Assembly (NCBI GenBank): GCA_022578605.1
Contig: MU394064.1
Coordinates: forward strand, 682,001-746,000
DNA: 64,000 bases
Direction of reading: 5' to 3'
Origin: Camillea tinctor
Lineage: Eukaryota; Ascomycota; Sordariomycetes; Xylariales; Xylariaceae
Shown: in pieces, positions 35,118-46,755 of the stretch
How positions within the stretch are numbered: position 1 is the first letter of the stretch
How the letters are laid out: every line of letters starts with the position of its first letter
Position numbers and translations under genes: made by a program
Notes under the pieces: model-generated
The model's database searches: none
Told to the model about the DNA's origin: nothing
The model's input: the letters and a program-made list of their open reading frames with translations, nothing else

Positions 35118-36667
35118 TCACAACCTCACCACACTCTGCGCATCCCCCGTCTCCCGCCTCCCATCATCCATCCTGCTCTTCAACCAGCAATAGTTCAGAT
35201 CCGTGCCCTGGGGCCCCGCGTCGAACCACACGGCGCCGGCGCACGACGCGTCGCCGGCGCACATCCCCACGCACGCCTCCATCGAGTCCGCCTCGTGGTT
35301 GGCGATGTCTTTGCCCTCGTGCGCGGTCGCGCACTCGATCCGGAACTGGGACCCGGTGGAGGGGTCTGTGTATGTGCTCTCGTTGGGGCCGAGGCAGGAA
35401 GAGGAGGGTGATGATGGGGTGGAGGTAGTTGTGGGAGACGGGGACGGGGACGGGGTGTTGGCGGATGGCGATGGGGAGGGCTGTGATGGGGGAGAGGGGT
35501 TAGCTGTTGGTTCGACGATGGCGGGGGGTGTGTTTGTATATGCTACTGCGGTGGTGGGGATAGGGGGAGGTGAAGATGGCGAGGTGGCTTGATCTGCGTT
35601 ATTCGCGGAGACCGTATTCCCTCCACCACTACCACTACCCGGCACCGTCATATACATGGTCTCGGTCGTGATCGACGCGGAAGTAGAGGAGGAAGAAGAG
35701 GAATGGTTGCTTACCTCTTGGTCTCCGTTCGATGACATGGAGAGTGCCGTTGATCTGAAAAAAAACCGATTGTCAGATAAAAACGTCTGTACTCGGCTTT
35801 TTTTTTTACAATAACAGATAGGAAGATGAGGTCAACTTACTGCATAGCTTTATTCCGCTGCGTAACTCCCACCGCAACACCCAGCACAACCGCCATAAGC
35901 ACGAGTAGCGCGCACGCAACCACGACCCAGAACGTGCGTCTCCGGAGTCCGTATATCCGTCCAGCTTTGTTCTCCTTCTCCTCCTCCTCTTCCCCCCCAC
36001 TTAGCCCGTCTTTCTTCTCATTCGAAACGTCCTGCACCGCGATCACCTTCCGGAACTTATCCTCCGGGCTCACAACCCTCGGCCCCGCGACGACCTCTAG
36101 CCCTGGCTGTTGGGGTTGTGCGTGGAACACTTCGATCCCCTCCTCAGGGGGGCGGACCTCGGGTGTAGACAGGAAGGGTATAGATGCGTGCTTGTAAGGA
36201 TTCTTCTGCTTGTAGTCTGGCGGGCTCTGCTGCTCCTGCTGGTGGTGAGGTAAGCGCAGGCCTTTGGTCATACGCTTGAAGTTCTCCCATGTCGGCGAGG
36301 ATGGGAGTGTGTCGAACTTCTGTCTGATATGCCCTTCCTCGGCGCAGTCCCAGCAGACGGGGATATCTTTGCCGTCTGAGTGTGAGCACTGGGATGAGGT
36401 GTCATCGGTTGGTAGTTTTGTTTCCAGGTAGTAGCTGTCGGTTCCCATTTCTCTTCCTTTTCCTATTTTATCCTCTTCTTTTATCCTTGCTTCTCGAGTT
36501 TCGCCCCCTGGTGAATAGGAAGGCGCCGTATGTATAGGTATGTTTTGGTTTTGAGCCTGCCCTATAGATGCATCCAATAACCCCTTAGCTTTCCCGAGAA
36601 ACTTGGTTGTGCTGTGTGATACGATTGTGATACTACTTTGTATCCGGTCGGTTCGAACATCCCTCAA
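35118..36667 (-). CDS. Single-pass membrane protein with extracellular PAN/apple-like domain
   Basis: Exons (complement) 35841-36667 and 35118-35754, one 86-nt intron, up to 487 residues. The true start may be the ATG at 36448 (MGTDSYYLETK), because the first 73 residues look like leader sequence. The N-terminal half is hydrophilic and probably cytosolic. A transmembrane helix (FWVVVACALLVLMAVVLGVA) follows a basic RIYGLRRR stop-transfer signal just before the intron. The C-terminal half is a Ser/Thr/Pro-rich stalk, likely O-glycosylated, ending in a Cys-rich module (CLGPNESTY, CATAHEGKDI, CVGMCAGDASCAGAVWF, NYCWLKS) of PAN/apple type. Such proteins are common, uncharacterised fungal surface proteins; a sensor or adhesion role is inference. 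Confidence 0.82.
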
Positions 36668-37701
36668 TTGAATTTGTTTTACTCCCTTTCCCTTTATTAC
36701 ATTGACAGCCTGTGTCTCCTATCGTAGTTGGATCGATGAACGAGTGGAGCTTAGCGAGAAAAGCAAAATTATACGATACTGAATGATGACGAAAAGTAAA
36801 GAGGGGAAATAAAGCAGCGAGAAGTAGGCACAGAGAAAATGAAAGGGTAAAATGAAAGAAAGATCGTTTTGCGCGTTATTCGCTGGTACAGAAATAGAAA
36901 TAATAAACCAGAGAGAAGAGTGACAGGGGTATTGACTTTTTTTTGCCCCTGAGAAAATGATGAAATGCTATACAATACACACTTATAAGTTATTACACAA
37001 TCAAGGAGAAAATAGCGAAGGCGCCAAACCAAACCCCGTTCCAGTATACTGTGTAGGGGTGGCAGAGATACGCCGCCTTATTTAAAAGGGCTTAAGAACA
37101 AAGCTCCCTATTTTCACCTTGAATGGCAAGTGAGAGAATTCTTAAGTAAGTCTATTTTTATCAAACTCTTTCTTCTTATGCTCTATTACACATCCGCGGT
37201 GAACAATCTCCAAAGACAAGTAGGCTAGAATAAATGAACCATTATAAAGAAAGGCCTGAGTTAATTTAAGACAATGGTAGTTATAGTAGGTAGAGGCTAC
37301 CGCACTGTAGTACCCTTCTTTGTATGGTGATTGATGCCTCCGCTTTGTTGTAGATCTTGATCCTCGTGACCTTGATCTCTTACTTGCTATTGAGAATCTA
37401 TATTTGGAAGCTTCGATAGGGGTCTCATAATAATTTCTGACTGACCTTACTCCTATTCTATCATTTGTGATTTCTCAACATAAGTCACGTTGTTACTATA
37501 CGACCTCGAGCTCATAATATGCGAATCTTCTACGCTACCTTGAAAATGATGGAGAGATCTATGATCTATCTTAGATATACCCACACCCGTCCGAATACAA
37601 CCTTAGTATAGATAATCGAGAATCGTAATCATTTAGGTTATAGTTAACGCTCTTCGAAGTTGTGACTCCATATGTATTGATCTATGCTCCTTTGCTCATT
37701 T
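36668..37701. other. Intergenic, about 1 kb
   Basis: Spacer between the PAN-domain gene promoter (right of 36667) and the 3' end of the diterpene cyclase. It is AT-rich toward the right; no coding region or motif stands out. Confidence 0.5.
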
Positions 37702-40700
37702 CTACTTCATTCTTGTAGCTATATCCTTTTGGATATAGATGTGCCCAAACAAGTCAGTCACGGAAATAAACAGCCCCAAGGCTTTCATTAGCTTCTCGTT
37801 CTCTATTCCTTCCTTCAGTTTGGCCAATGCCATGTCGAGTCCTTGTCTTTCGTACTCGGCGATTCCCATTAACTCGTCCTTAGCCTGACTCAACGTGGTG
37901 TTTTCGTATTTGCCCGCTGTTCCACTCCTCATGCTCGAACTATTGTGGTGGAACTCTGGGAAATTTACCGAGTTCAGATTATTTTCGACCGCATCCCTCG
38001 AGACCGAGCCAAAGTCGTTATACATGCGACATAGGCTGGCGAGGTGACGACATAGGTCTTCTGAAACATAGGCTGTTGTTGCGGTTGCAAAAATGCCCTT
38101 TTCACCAGAAGTCGTGACTAAACAGTTGAAGAAGACGAAGGAAAAGGGGCATGAGGTATGGTCCGCGGATGTGCTACGCACCCAGTTGTAGAATGTCCGC
38201 CCAGGGTTGACGTAATCCAACCAAGCCTGCTTGTTTCCATCCGAGTCATGGCTATTGATCTGGAAGGCTGTGATAGCCTCAGAACGTGACCGCGTAGATT
38301 GTTGGTCACATTGCCTGACAAATTGGTGATTGTTTTCTGCTTGTGTGACGTGAGCCAACAAGAAAGTCTGTAGTTCGCTTGCTAGGCGTTCTTGAAGAGT
38401 TTCGTGGCTCATCAGCACCTTTTTATGACACAAAATATGTGTGATGTACTTGCGTAGTATGATTTCGATACTCTTCAAGGCATCATGCTCCCCATCAACA
38501 AGGCCTGTGTTCAAAATGGGCTCGATATCTTCTTCAGTTGTATTAGCACAAGCCTGTCGTATGGGGCTAATCTCAGTACAGAGTCTCTGTATAATTGTTC
38601 TGATCAAGCGGAATTCGCCCTGGAACTCCCTCTCGATGATGGATTCCATGTATTCGTCTACTTGGTAGTTCAACATAGATAATACCATCATCTCCTGCAG
38701 ATCAGAAAGGCTCACAGGGCTCCCTTCCAGTGCGTTACACGACGTCCAGGTCAGTGGAATGAATGTGAGATATTTATCTTCTCCCATCGCTGTTCGTGGG
38801 AATATTTCCAAGCGCTTCCGTTTTAAGCCCACGAGGAAGTGACAAGCCTGGAGCTCAACAGACTGTAAATGAAGTGGATTGTAGTGCGAGAAGAGTGATG
38901 TGCGCTGGATCAACTGCTTAGCTTTTCCCATAGCGTATGTTGTCTTGTCGGGCACACAAAACGCGAGAGACTCGTCAGATGGGATGGCCGACACAAATGC
39001 TGCAGCCAAGCAATATGCCTCGGATAGTACATTGGAGGCATAAGTGACTTTCTCAATCCAAAGGTAATGTCCTTGCTTCCATAGATTCCTATTTGCTTCC
39101 AAGAATGATTTTCCTTTCTTAATGCTGGTTGTGATCTCTTCTTGATGCAGGCTGTAAATCCAAGGAAGTCTAGCTAAAGACGATAATGTTAACACAGCAT
39201 ATGCTGTTACTTCACATATGTTATCCCATGAGCCCTTCTTGGTCGACTGGGTTTGTAATGTGTCTACCAGAATCTGAAGTAATATTGGAGGAATTTGGTC
39301 CTTCAAGTATGGAGCTTCAGTAAGAACTTTCTCTCGGAGTAGATCATCTCCTAAACGGATGCAAAGAGACACAAACGCTTCAGCTAATAGCATCATCCAA
39401 TATAGTTTATGTGTATGCTGTGATAAACCAGTTAGCTTTCGATTTGAATAAGCTCAAGGTGAATTGGTGTCCATGGAAATCAGGCGTAATAGGTTGGCTT
39501 CGACCACACTGGCTGGGATCAAGAGTAAAGTCTATAATAACACTGCCAACTGAATCTAAGAAGATTAGGAACAAGGCAACTTGCTTACCCATTTCTCCTG
39601 CACATTTCCTTCCCAAATTTGAGCAGATAGGAATATGGCCGCTTTGGCTATTTGTGCAGTGTATCTGGTTGGGTCTTCTAGCATCAGTATGCAGATGAGA
39701 ACATTGCAGTTAGCGCTGAAGCTCGCATTTCTTTCGCCATGATAAGTTTTGAAGTGGGTTTCAGCTTCGAAGGCCTCTAACAAAGGCTGAATGCTAACAC
39801 TTTTGCCGAGGAATCGTAGTGCCATTATCGTTTTGGCCGTGTCATCTGCATCTGGAAGAGATGAAAGTGCTGTGATTCCATATGAGCATAACGTCCCGCG
39901 AGTTTCCGGTAGGAGACCTACAGAATCCAATGGTCCCATGACGTGTGGCAAGTGACTGTTCAAGAAATTTGCAAATTCTAGCAGAGCTTGCCTCGCGAAA
40001 CGGAAATCTTACTCCTGCCAGTGTAGTGATAACCTGATAATATGAATGAAAAATAATTAGAAAGGCAGCTAGCTATATGCGCGCTGGTAATCATATCACT
40101 TACCCAGGTGATTTCAAATATTGTTGTCGGCCAAGCGCATGGTACACCTCCATTTCCGTTCCCTCTGGGTCCCTGGTGCTTGAGAACAGCTCGAAGGTAG
40201 GATTCGGCTCTGCTATTCCAGTTTGACGTATATATGAGGTATGCTGCTGTAGATGATGGAGAGCCCATCATGGATCCGTCCGCTTCTTGCCATGAACTAA
40301 CTTGATCGAAGTCGATATGACCAATAAGTGCCTCCAGGGAATGGTGTAATGTGCACCGAGATTCGTATACGTTAGAGACTGGTAATCTACTCATTTTACT
40401 ATCATACAACGCCCAGACAATGTGTGATTGAGGAAAATCAAACACAACGCCTTGCTCTTTGAGTAAGGCGAGGTGTTTAACTACCAGAATCTCGAATCCG
40501 ACTTGATCGCTAGAGGAAACGATCCAATCATCCAAGAGGTGTTGTAATGCTCTTTCGGCTTTGAGGCTCCTCGATATCCATTCTTCTTGACCTGGGCATG
40601 ATATTAGATGCTGTTTCAGGGAGAGGAGTGCAGCTGCTGTATTGAGGATGCCGTCAATAACTGTAGAGTACGACACCCAGGCGCCCGATGCAAGCTGATG

Positions 40701-40883
40701 AGTGAGAAGGAAGTCAAAACACTCGGGAAACAGCCAATCTGAACTGTCTGGTTTGTGTATCATAGATAACCATGCTGTATCATAGATAGAGGAAGACATA
40801 GAACCGATTCCTTGGCCCGTGTCGCATTGTGATGCCAGCTCAGTAAGCATAGCATCTGCCTGGTCATGAAATGAGGGATCCAT
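37702..40883 (-). CDS. Bifunctional diterpene cyclase (CPS/KS type), with an apparent +1 frameshift
   Basis: Exons (complement) 40104-40883, 39589-40033, 37702-39417; introns 70 and 171 nt; about 979 residues, close to the usual 950 of fungal CPS/KS. Class II half: SSIYDTAWLSM near residue 31, QEADGSMMGSPSSTAAYLI, then DADD (39841-39852), which protonates GGPP. Class I half: DEYME (38644-38658) in the place of DDxxD/DEFFD, and NDFGSVSRDAVE (37984-38019), the NSE metal-binding motif, followed by NNLNSVNFPEF as in fungal ent-kaurene/aphidicolanol-type synthases. Exon 2 is 445 nt, one more than a multiple of three: a base near 40009 (minus-strand GTAAG) puts the first eight residues out of frame with the rest. 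The product scaffold cannot be told from sequence. Confidence 0.88.
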
Positions 40884-41095
40884 GATCAAGAAGCTGGACG
40901 GTGTATATATGGCCTTAGATGGCGCCCATGAAGATTTCTAACCTAGGAGTTGTAAGTTCAACACCAGCGGATTAAACGTATACGAAACAGAAATAACAAT
41001 CAGTCTTCTTCACATCCTGACTCCCGAGGGGCGCCTCTCAATATGTACACGTTAGGCTATAATCTCAATCAACTATGGATTCAATGCCACCAAGG

Positions 41096-41344
41096 CTAAT
41101 AGGGATAATACGGGGTAGAGCGTGGATCACGACGCTTGATGCCAACCTCGCACCTAACATAGAACCCGGAACACTTGTCACATGGATCGAAACCATGATA
41201 ACCAACCGATTGAATATGGTACCAATTACTGAAGTACTGTGACTCCGCCTGTGTTCGTGTGCATGTATCGATGTGTACATTAAGAATGAGTTGTGACCCC
41301 CGGTTGTCAGACAGACCTCCAGGCAACAAAACTCGACCATCGTG
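41096..41344 (-). CDS. Protein-like open frame of unknown identity, possible exon or relic
   Basis: About 83 codons on the minus strand, open from roughly 41352 and ending in TAG just after PRSTPYYPY. The composition is not that of random AT-rich spacer: YEALNHDGRVLLPGG, LILNVHIDTCTRTQAES, then HGFDPCDKCSGFYVRCEVG with a C-x2-C and further cysteines. There is no ATG at a good position, and only GAG-type acceptors are seen at the 5' side. It may be an exon of a small Cys-containing protein or a fragment of a lost cluster gene. Confidence 0.28.
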   Translation of the reverse strand, partial: HDGRVLLPGGLSDNRGSQLILNVHIDTCTRTQAESQYFSNWYHIQSVGYHGFDPCDKCSGFYVRCEVGIKRRDPRSTPYYPY

Positions 41345-41735
41345 GTTTAGAGCCTCATAGACATCTCACAGAGGACGCTGATTATTGTCATGAATTGGTA
41401 ATATGTCCCATGGTCGTATGTTGGGCGCATTTGGTACTGTTATGAGCAGTATACGCTCTACCTAGGGCGTGGAGGCTTGCATTCCATTGCAACATCATGT
41501 AGGCTCCGTCGATACTTATGTGATGTCTACCGCATTGCTCTTAAGGCTCTTGCATGGATGCACCGCCTGCGTAGCCACGTCTCTCCAGTGGCGATTATTG
41601 ATCAGTACATGTTACGTGACTTTGGCAGGAATAAACCTGTTACGGCCTAACCTAGCCACATACGCACAGACCACCATACATCTATTAGCTAAGCATTCCA
41701 GCCAGGGAAGCCAGGACGGGAGGAGTAATTAGTGG

Positions 41736-41797
41736 GGCGTCGACGCCAAGGCCGTCGACGATGGTAGCTGTAGCTACCGTCGACGGTAGTCGGCGCC
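41736..41797. repeat. Nested palindromes with three GTCGAC cores
   Basis: Within 62 bases are the 12-bp palindrome GGCGTCGACGCC (41736-41747), a GTCGAC at 41754-41759, a 7-bp inverted repeat GGTAGCT/AGCTACC with a 2-base loop (41763-41778), the 12-bp palindrome ACCGTCGACGGT (41776-41787) and GGCGCC (41792-41797). It lies about 850 bases upstream of the cyclase start. It could be a multi-site operator for a dimeric regulator or the tip of a small inverted-repeat element; the sequence does not decide. Confidence 0.7.
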
Positions 41798-42804
41798 ATA
41801 TTTCATTCGTATATATATAGACCTGCCGGTTCTTATGTTAAAAAGAATCGGCAGCTTGAATTACAACTTAGTTACTCGATACGCCGACATTACTACACGT
41901 GACCCATTATCTCTATTGTTTAAGAATCCACTATACTCCTGCTAACATAAACCTATTACGGTTAGTTAGGAAACCGACCGTCACAAAACCAGGCTCTCGG
42001 GCCTTTTCACAACTACTTACACAGCAGATAGTAGCTTTGGGCGAAACCTGCATAAATTAATTGGTAGTTGTTACAATATGGGCACCACTGGAACATGATG
42101 ATCCTGCTCAGTTTGTATACATTCTCATAAGCCTCAACGGACATGATGCACCGCTTATTACTCAGGCCCTGGAAAGGAGCAAGATAAATACGCCACCAGG
42201 ATGCATCGGACTGCTACGATTACTGGGAACCTGCCGTATGTGAATGATCACAAGGTAGCAGCCAAATAGGTAGAATATATGCAGCATGTTCCGGTAGCCT
42301 TGGGTTTTTTTTTCCTTTTTTTTATTTTCCTTTTTTTCCTTTGTCGTTTCCCTCTCTATATTACCTATTACCAAGGTACTACTGTAGATCGGTCCCGATA
42401 CTTGATACTAGAAATAGCAAATCATTATTGGATATTTGCCGCTGCCCGCTTCACTCAGTTATCACACCGACATAGGTGAGTATGTAGGCGGTTCAGTACG
42501 TATCTTATAAATCAAAAAAGTACTAGCTATCATCATGTTGATACAGCATGCATCGTGTGGAATTGTCAGCCTCTCTGTCCTGCAACACACCGCTCCACTT
42601 TCCCTTTTACCCTCATCCATCAAGGCACACACATTGCCACAGATAGACATCCTGCTTAGGAATAAGCTGCGTTACCATCGATATTTTCGCCGTCTCGTAC
42701 GTTCGTCCATGCATGCCCCCACGCTATATGCCAAGCTCACGGTTTCCCTTCGAAGTGAATGTCCTATGCCATGTTGTAGAATTAATTGGAGAGTCTAGTT
42801 ACAC

Positions 42805-44526
42805 TCAAAATTCAATATTCAACGACTGTGCCCTCCTTCGAACCAATAGCTTGTTGTAAGGGTAAAATAATACAAACTCATGCATCATTGCATTTGGAGG
42901 TCTCTTCCCATCAACAAACTTGAAGTCGTACTCATTGAGTAACTTGACAAGAATAATCTTGGAGACTGTATTGGCAAAGAACCGTCCTGGACATGCCCAC
43001 CTGCCCGAACCCCAGGTCATGATTTCGGAGTCGAGGCTCCTGAACGGCTGGGCGCGATGATGCTGCAAGTCTTCCTCGTAAAAGCGTAGCCCCTTGAAGG
43101 TTTGTGGATCCTTGAATCGATCTGGATCCATGGATCGGATGTGGGAAACAATAGCAATGACTTGGTTTTTGTGCAGGGTCAGTCCGTTCGAGAGGGTATA
43201 ATCATTGTCCATAACCCTTCCATAAGATAACCAAGAACTAGGATTTAGTCTGCTCGTCTCTTTCATGACAGAATCTAGCTTCTCCAGATTGTTAAATGCA
43301 GCCGAGTCCCAGTTTCCACTGGCCTTCTCGTGGACTTCGCGAATTTCTTCTCTTATTTCCTCGAGCAAATGTGGGTTAGCAACTAAGTCTGACAATACCC
43401 CAACTACAAAGTTTGCAGTGCTATACGTTCCACCAGCTGTGAGCGTTCCTGCAAGTCGGGTTAGCATGTAGGGATCCCTTTCAAGAGTAGATTTGCCGTC
43501 TTTAACCATCCATGAAATCAGGTCGGGGCTCGTTGCGCGAGTATGCACTTCAAGTTCCTCCTTTTTACGATTCACCAGCGGCACGATGGACTTTTCTAAT
43601 GCTTTCCAGCCGCTATCCAGACGCCATTTAGCTGGAAGTAGCCAGACAAGAGCTGGCTGTAGAAATGGAGGCACCCAGCGCATTATAAATACTATAGTAA
43701 ACACTAGCACATATTGCTCTATGAGTAAACGGCTATATTGATAAAAAGAATACCGGGTTATTGGGCAGTTCCACTTACGGTTCTTAGTATGTTCTGAGCA
43801 AAAACGTACTAGCCAGGGGTCATCGCAAGCTGGAGGGCCATATAGGGCCAGGGCGACGATTTCGCTGACGCATCGGACGACTAAGTCGAGTGGCTCTACC
43901 GAAGCCCAGTTCTCAGTGTCTCGGGGGAAAGTTCGCTCTACTGATGCTGATATCCGCTGTGCTGCAGGTCTGAGTAGCTCTGGAAGGGCAGGACTGATGC
44001 GACTCAAAAGTATCTTTACATGATAGCTAGTCTTCCGAACCACATCTAAGCCGGTGAGATGACCGAGAAGTGTGAATGAATGGAACTCCCGGGAGTTCAT
44101 CATGTCTATAGACAGACGGTTGAGCTCAGGGAGAAAATGTGATGGAAGGATGACAATGTCGGCGTCGCCTCGATCTAGAAGATAGGGCAGGCCTTTGAAC
44201 TGACGCTATCTTAGCAATAGTGGAATGAATGATGCCGAGTGTCTCACTTTGTTATGCGCATTGTCCAGTATTTGCTTCGATTTGATGGCCCAGCGAATCC
44301 GGGAGAAGAGACGGGGCTCAAACGAGAATAGCCGGTTTGCGACAGGGAGAGACTGAGAACTACCTTCATTGTTTGGGTACAGAAGGTACAAAAAAGACAA
44401 TACCACCGCCAAAAATGTAAGCTTCAGGAACCAGTTGTGTTCGAAGATGTCTTGATAAACACTCAAAGGATGAGTCAAATTCCTATTGAAAAGTTGATAT
44501 GTACTAGAATGTGCCATTCTTCCCAT
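42805..44526 (-). CDS. Cytochrome P450 monooxygenase (first of the cluster)
   Basis: Exons (complement) 44248-44526, 43779-44199, 42805-43718; introns 48 and 60 nt; 537 residues. An N-terminal membrane anchor (about residues 30-50) places it in the ER, facing the cytosol. The I-helix oxygen-binding segment is AGGTYSTANFVVG, the ExxR motif is ETSR, the meander region is DPDRFKDPQTFKGLRF, and the haem-binding loop is WGSGRWACPGRFF with the axial Cys. The second intron keeps frame, so it is invisible to simple ORF calling; removing it deletes a stretch between SEHTKN and YVLVFTIVF that has no P450 counterpart. Fungal P450s of this kind include the ent-kaurene oxidase and GA14-synthase families, and the neighbouring cyclase makes a diterpene substrate likely. 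Confidence 0.9.
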
Positions 44527-45355
44527 ATTGGCCTTTAAGTTTAAGAATCAGAATGTTGAAACAGGCTTTCACTTTGGAGTGGACTTAGCAGTCATTGGCG
44601 GTTGCTTAGATGCTTGGATATGTATAGACATATAGGTTATATACTTAATCTTGCACATGTTGAGTCCTCGGCGCAAGTGGTCTAACCTAGTATAACGATT
44701 CGATCTCGCCAGCGATTAGCAAGGCTACCTAGGTAGGTATAAAAAAAGCAATTCGAGACATACCTACTACCAGCCTATGTCACTCTGACTTTGACCAGCA
44801 TTTCACTGCGAGTGGATAAAGGGGGAAGGTGATGGTGTTACAACTGCGTGTGGGCAACCCCGTTGTACCATGAGACAAAAGCTTCTCACAATGACCGAAT
44901 GGTCATTGTGCTTTAATTCTGTATTATATACCAATCCCTGGCTGGGGCGTAACAGGTGGCTAAGGAACGATCCCACGTCCCACAACCACAGCTTAGTGGC
45001 TCGAACATGCGTCTTGCTGTGCTTTGTGCGATCACAGGGAGTAACCCTACTTGATGGGAAGGACGCGGACACAAATTACGTGCAACCAACAGTTGAAGAT
45101 TCAGCCAACAACATCCTTGTTCTAAAGATGAGGTGGTGTGGTGGTTAGGTATATACTGACGGGTTTAAACGCATCTCCTCTCACGACGTAGTACATCACT
45201 TCCAGAGACAAGCGAGAGCTAAGCCTGATCCCCTCACATACATAAAGCTCATCTCAGCACATACGAGTTCGTTTCAATGAGAGACCGACATATGCGTTCA
45301 GTCATTGCTATTTGTACGTCTTCATCAAGATCTACGGCTGATTTATGTGCCCAAG
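44527..45355. other. Divergent promoter region between P450 and SAT4-type gene
   Basis: 829 bases shared by two outward-facing genes. It contains the palindromic motif CTACCTAGGTAGGTA near 44727 and an ATGACC/GGTCAT palindrome near 44890-44907 (AATGACCGAATGGTCATT). No coding region is convincing. Confidence 0.5.
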
Positions 45356-46755
45356 ATGCCAGAGCATACCCCCTCCTTGATCTCTACGGGGTTAGTGGTA
45401 GTCTCTGTTATATTTCCTATTTTATCAGTGCTTTGTATATATCTTCGCTTCAAAGCTCGTCGGATCTCGAGACAAATGTTCCAAGCAGATGATTGGTGGA
45501 TTATAGCAACATGGGTAATAACATCAAATTCCACCCCCCTTCCCCCTCAAAAGAAAAGGCAGCTTAGAAATGACAAAACTGATTATCTTGATAGATTCTA
45601 TCGCTTTCATTAAGCATCAACGTCTTTATTTACGCGCGGAAAATTGGAGTTGATTATTTTCATGAGGATGCATTAAGCGGCGCCGTCGATTCAGCAGTGG
45701 TTTGTGTCTTCAGTAGTAACTTTTCGATATCCTCCAGTACTAAGGAATAGGTGTATAGTGTCTTGTGGTCGCCTCCTTATTAACTGGCATCGTCCTCGCG
45801 TGTGTCAAGATTTCCATCCTACTCTTCTACAAGCGAATCTTCGTAACGCTGAAATTCAGAATTGCTGCATGGGCTGCGATCGTGTTTGTTAGCTGCTGGG
45901 GCATCGCTATGTTTTTGGTATGCTATTTCGGAGTCTCTACAGAAGTTCACTACGAGGGAAGTTAACGTGCTTTAGATCGTCTTGCTACAAGGGGACCCGG
46001 CTGAGTTTGTGATAAATGGCAAATCCGAATTTCGGATTGACCCCGTGGCCGTAGGCTTTACACAAGTAGGCTCTAGTGTCGCGCTCGATATCTTGGTGCT
46101 TTGCTTCCCTTTGCCGGTCATCTACAGGCTCAAGATGCCCACAAAGAAGAAACTCCTGGTGGGGCTGATCTTCTGGCTCGGTATATTGTAAGTTACTATT
46201 GCCTATTTAAGAGGACGATCCACTAAGCTCTCATAGTTGCTGTGTTGCAGCCATTGTCCGACTGGTGCTCTTGGGTCAGGTCCTGACAAGGGTTTTAGAT
46301 GCCCCAACCCAAGTGTGTAAGTCGTAACAGCATCCCTCGGAGATTCCCGATTGTGGATATATGTGCTCACAAAATTAGCCCTTCAATCTACCCAATTCAT
46401 TTTCTTGATCCTCGAGCCTCATTGTTCGATGATAGCGGCATGTCTGCCATGCCTCGGTCCACTATTTGCCGGCGGGAGGGCACCGGAGTCTATAATCCGC
46501 AGCGTTCGATCAATGCTCTCGCTTGCAAGTAGGAATTCCTCCCAGCAAAGCAGCAAGGCAGTCGGCTTGCCAAGTCACGATGAATCCCAAGCAGAACTTC
46601 GCCAGAGCGATCTAGCTTGGCCTCAGTCTCAGAACTCCGTTCACATTGCCAAAGCTGATGGCGATACCATTCCCACACATTATGATGAAGACATTGAACT
46701 TCAAAACAGGGACAGAATTAATGTCACAAAGGGTGTAGATGTAGTAAGGGGCTAA
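45356..46755 (+). CDS. SAT4/rhodopsin-domain integral membrane protein (Pth11-like class)
   Basis: Exons 45356-45514, 45595-45699, 45759-45917, 45976-46187, then 46237 to about 46316 and about 46343-46755; introns of 80, 59, 58 and 49 nt. A multi-spanning (about seven helices) plasma-membrane-type protein of the fungal rhodopsin/SAT4 family: VIFPILSVLCIYLRFKARR, ADDWWIIATW, VKISILLFYKRIF, VALDILVLCFPLPVIYRLKMP and IAACLPCLGPLF. The cytosolic tail is Ser/Gln-rich and ends in acidic residues. Members are common beside secondary-metabolite genes, with unknown biochemical function. Between 46317 and 46342 the reading frame changes but only a 14- or 26-nt intron would fit, far below the size needed for splicing. 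A frameshift or an alternative donor at 46275 is therefore likely. Confidence 0.78.

Larger units (their letters stand above)
40884..42804. other. Intergenic upstream of the diterpene cyclase, about 1.9 kb
   Basis: Contains the cyclase promoter (TATATAT at about 40901-40907), a protein-like minus-strand open frame (41096-41344) and a striking group of palindromes (41736-41797), both listed separately. A T-rich run lies at 42305-42340. The right part is the 3' flank of the first P450 gene. Confidence 0.5.

Noticed and set aside
36335..36375. CCHC-like zinc knuckle (PVCWDCAEEGH) in the PAN-domain membrane protein
   Set aside because: The last cysteine is missing, and the segment lies in a disordered N-terminal region of a membrane protein; coincidence is more likely.
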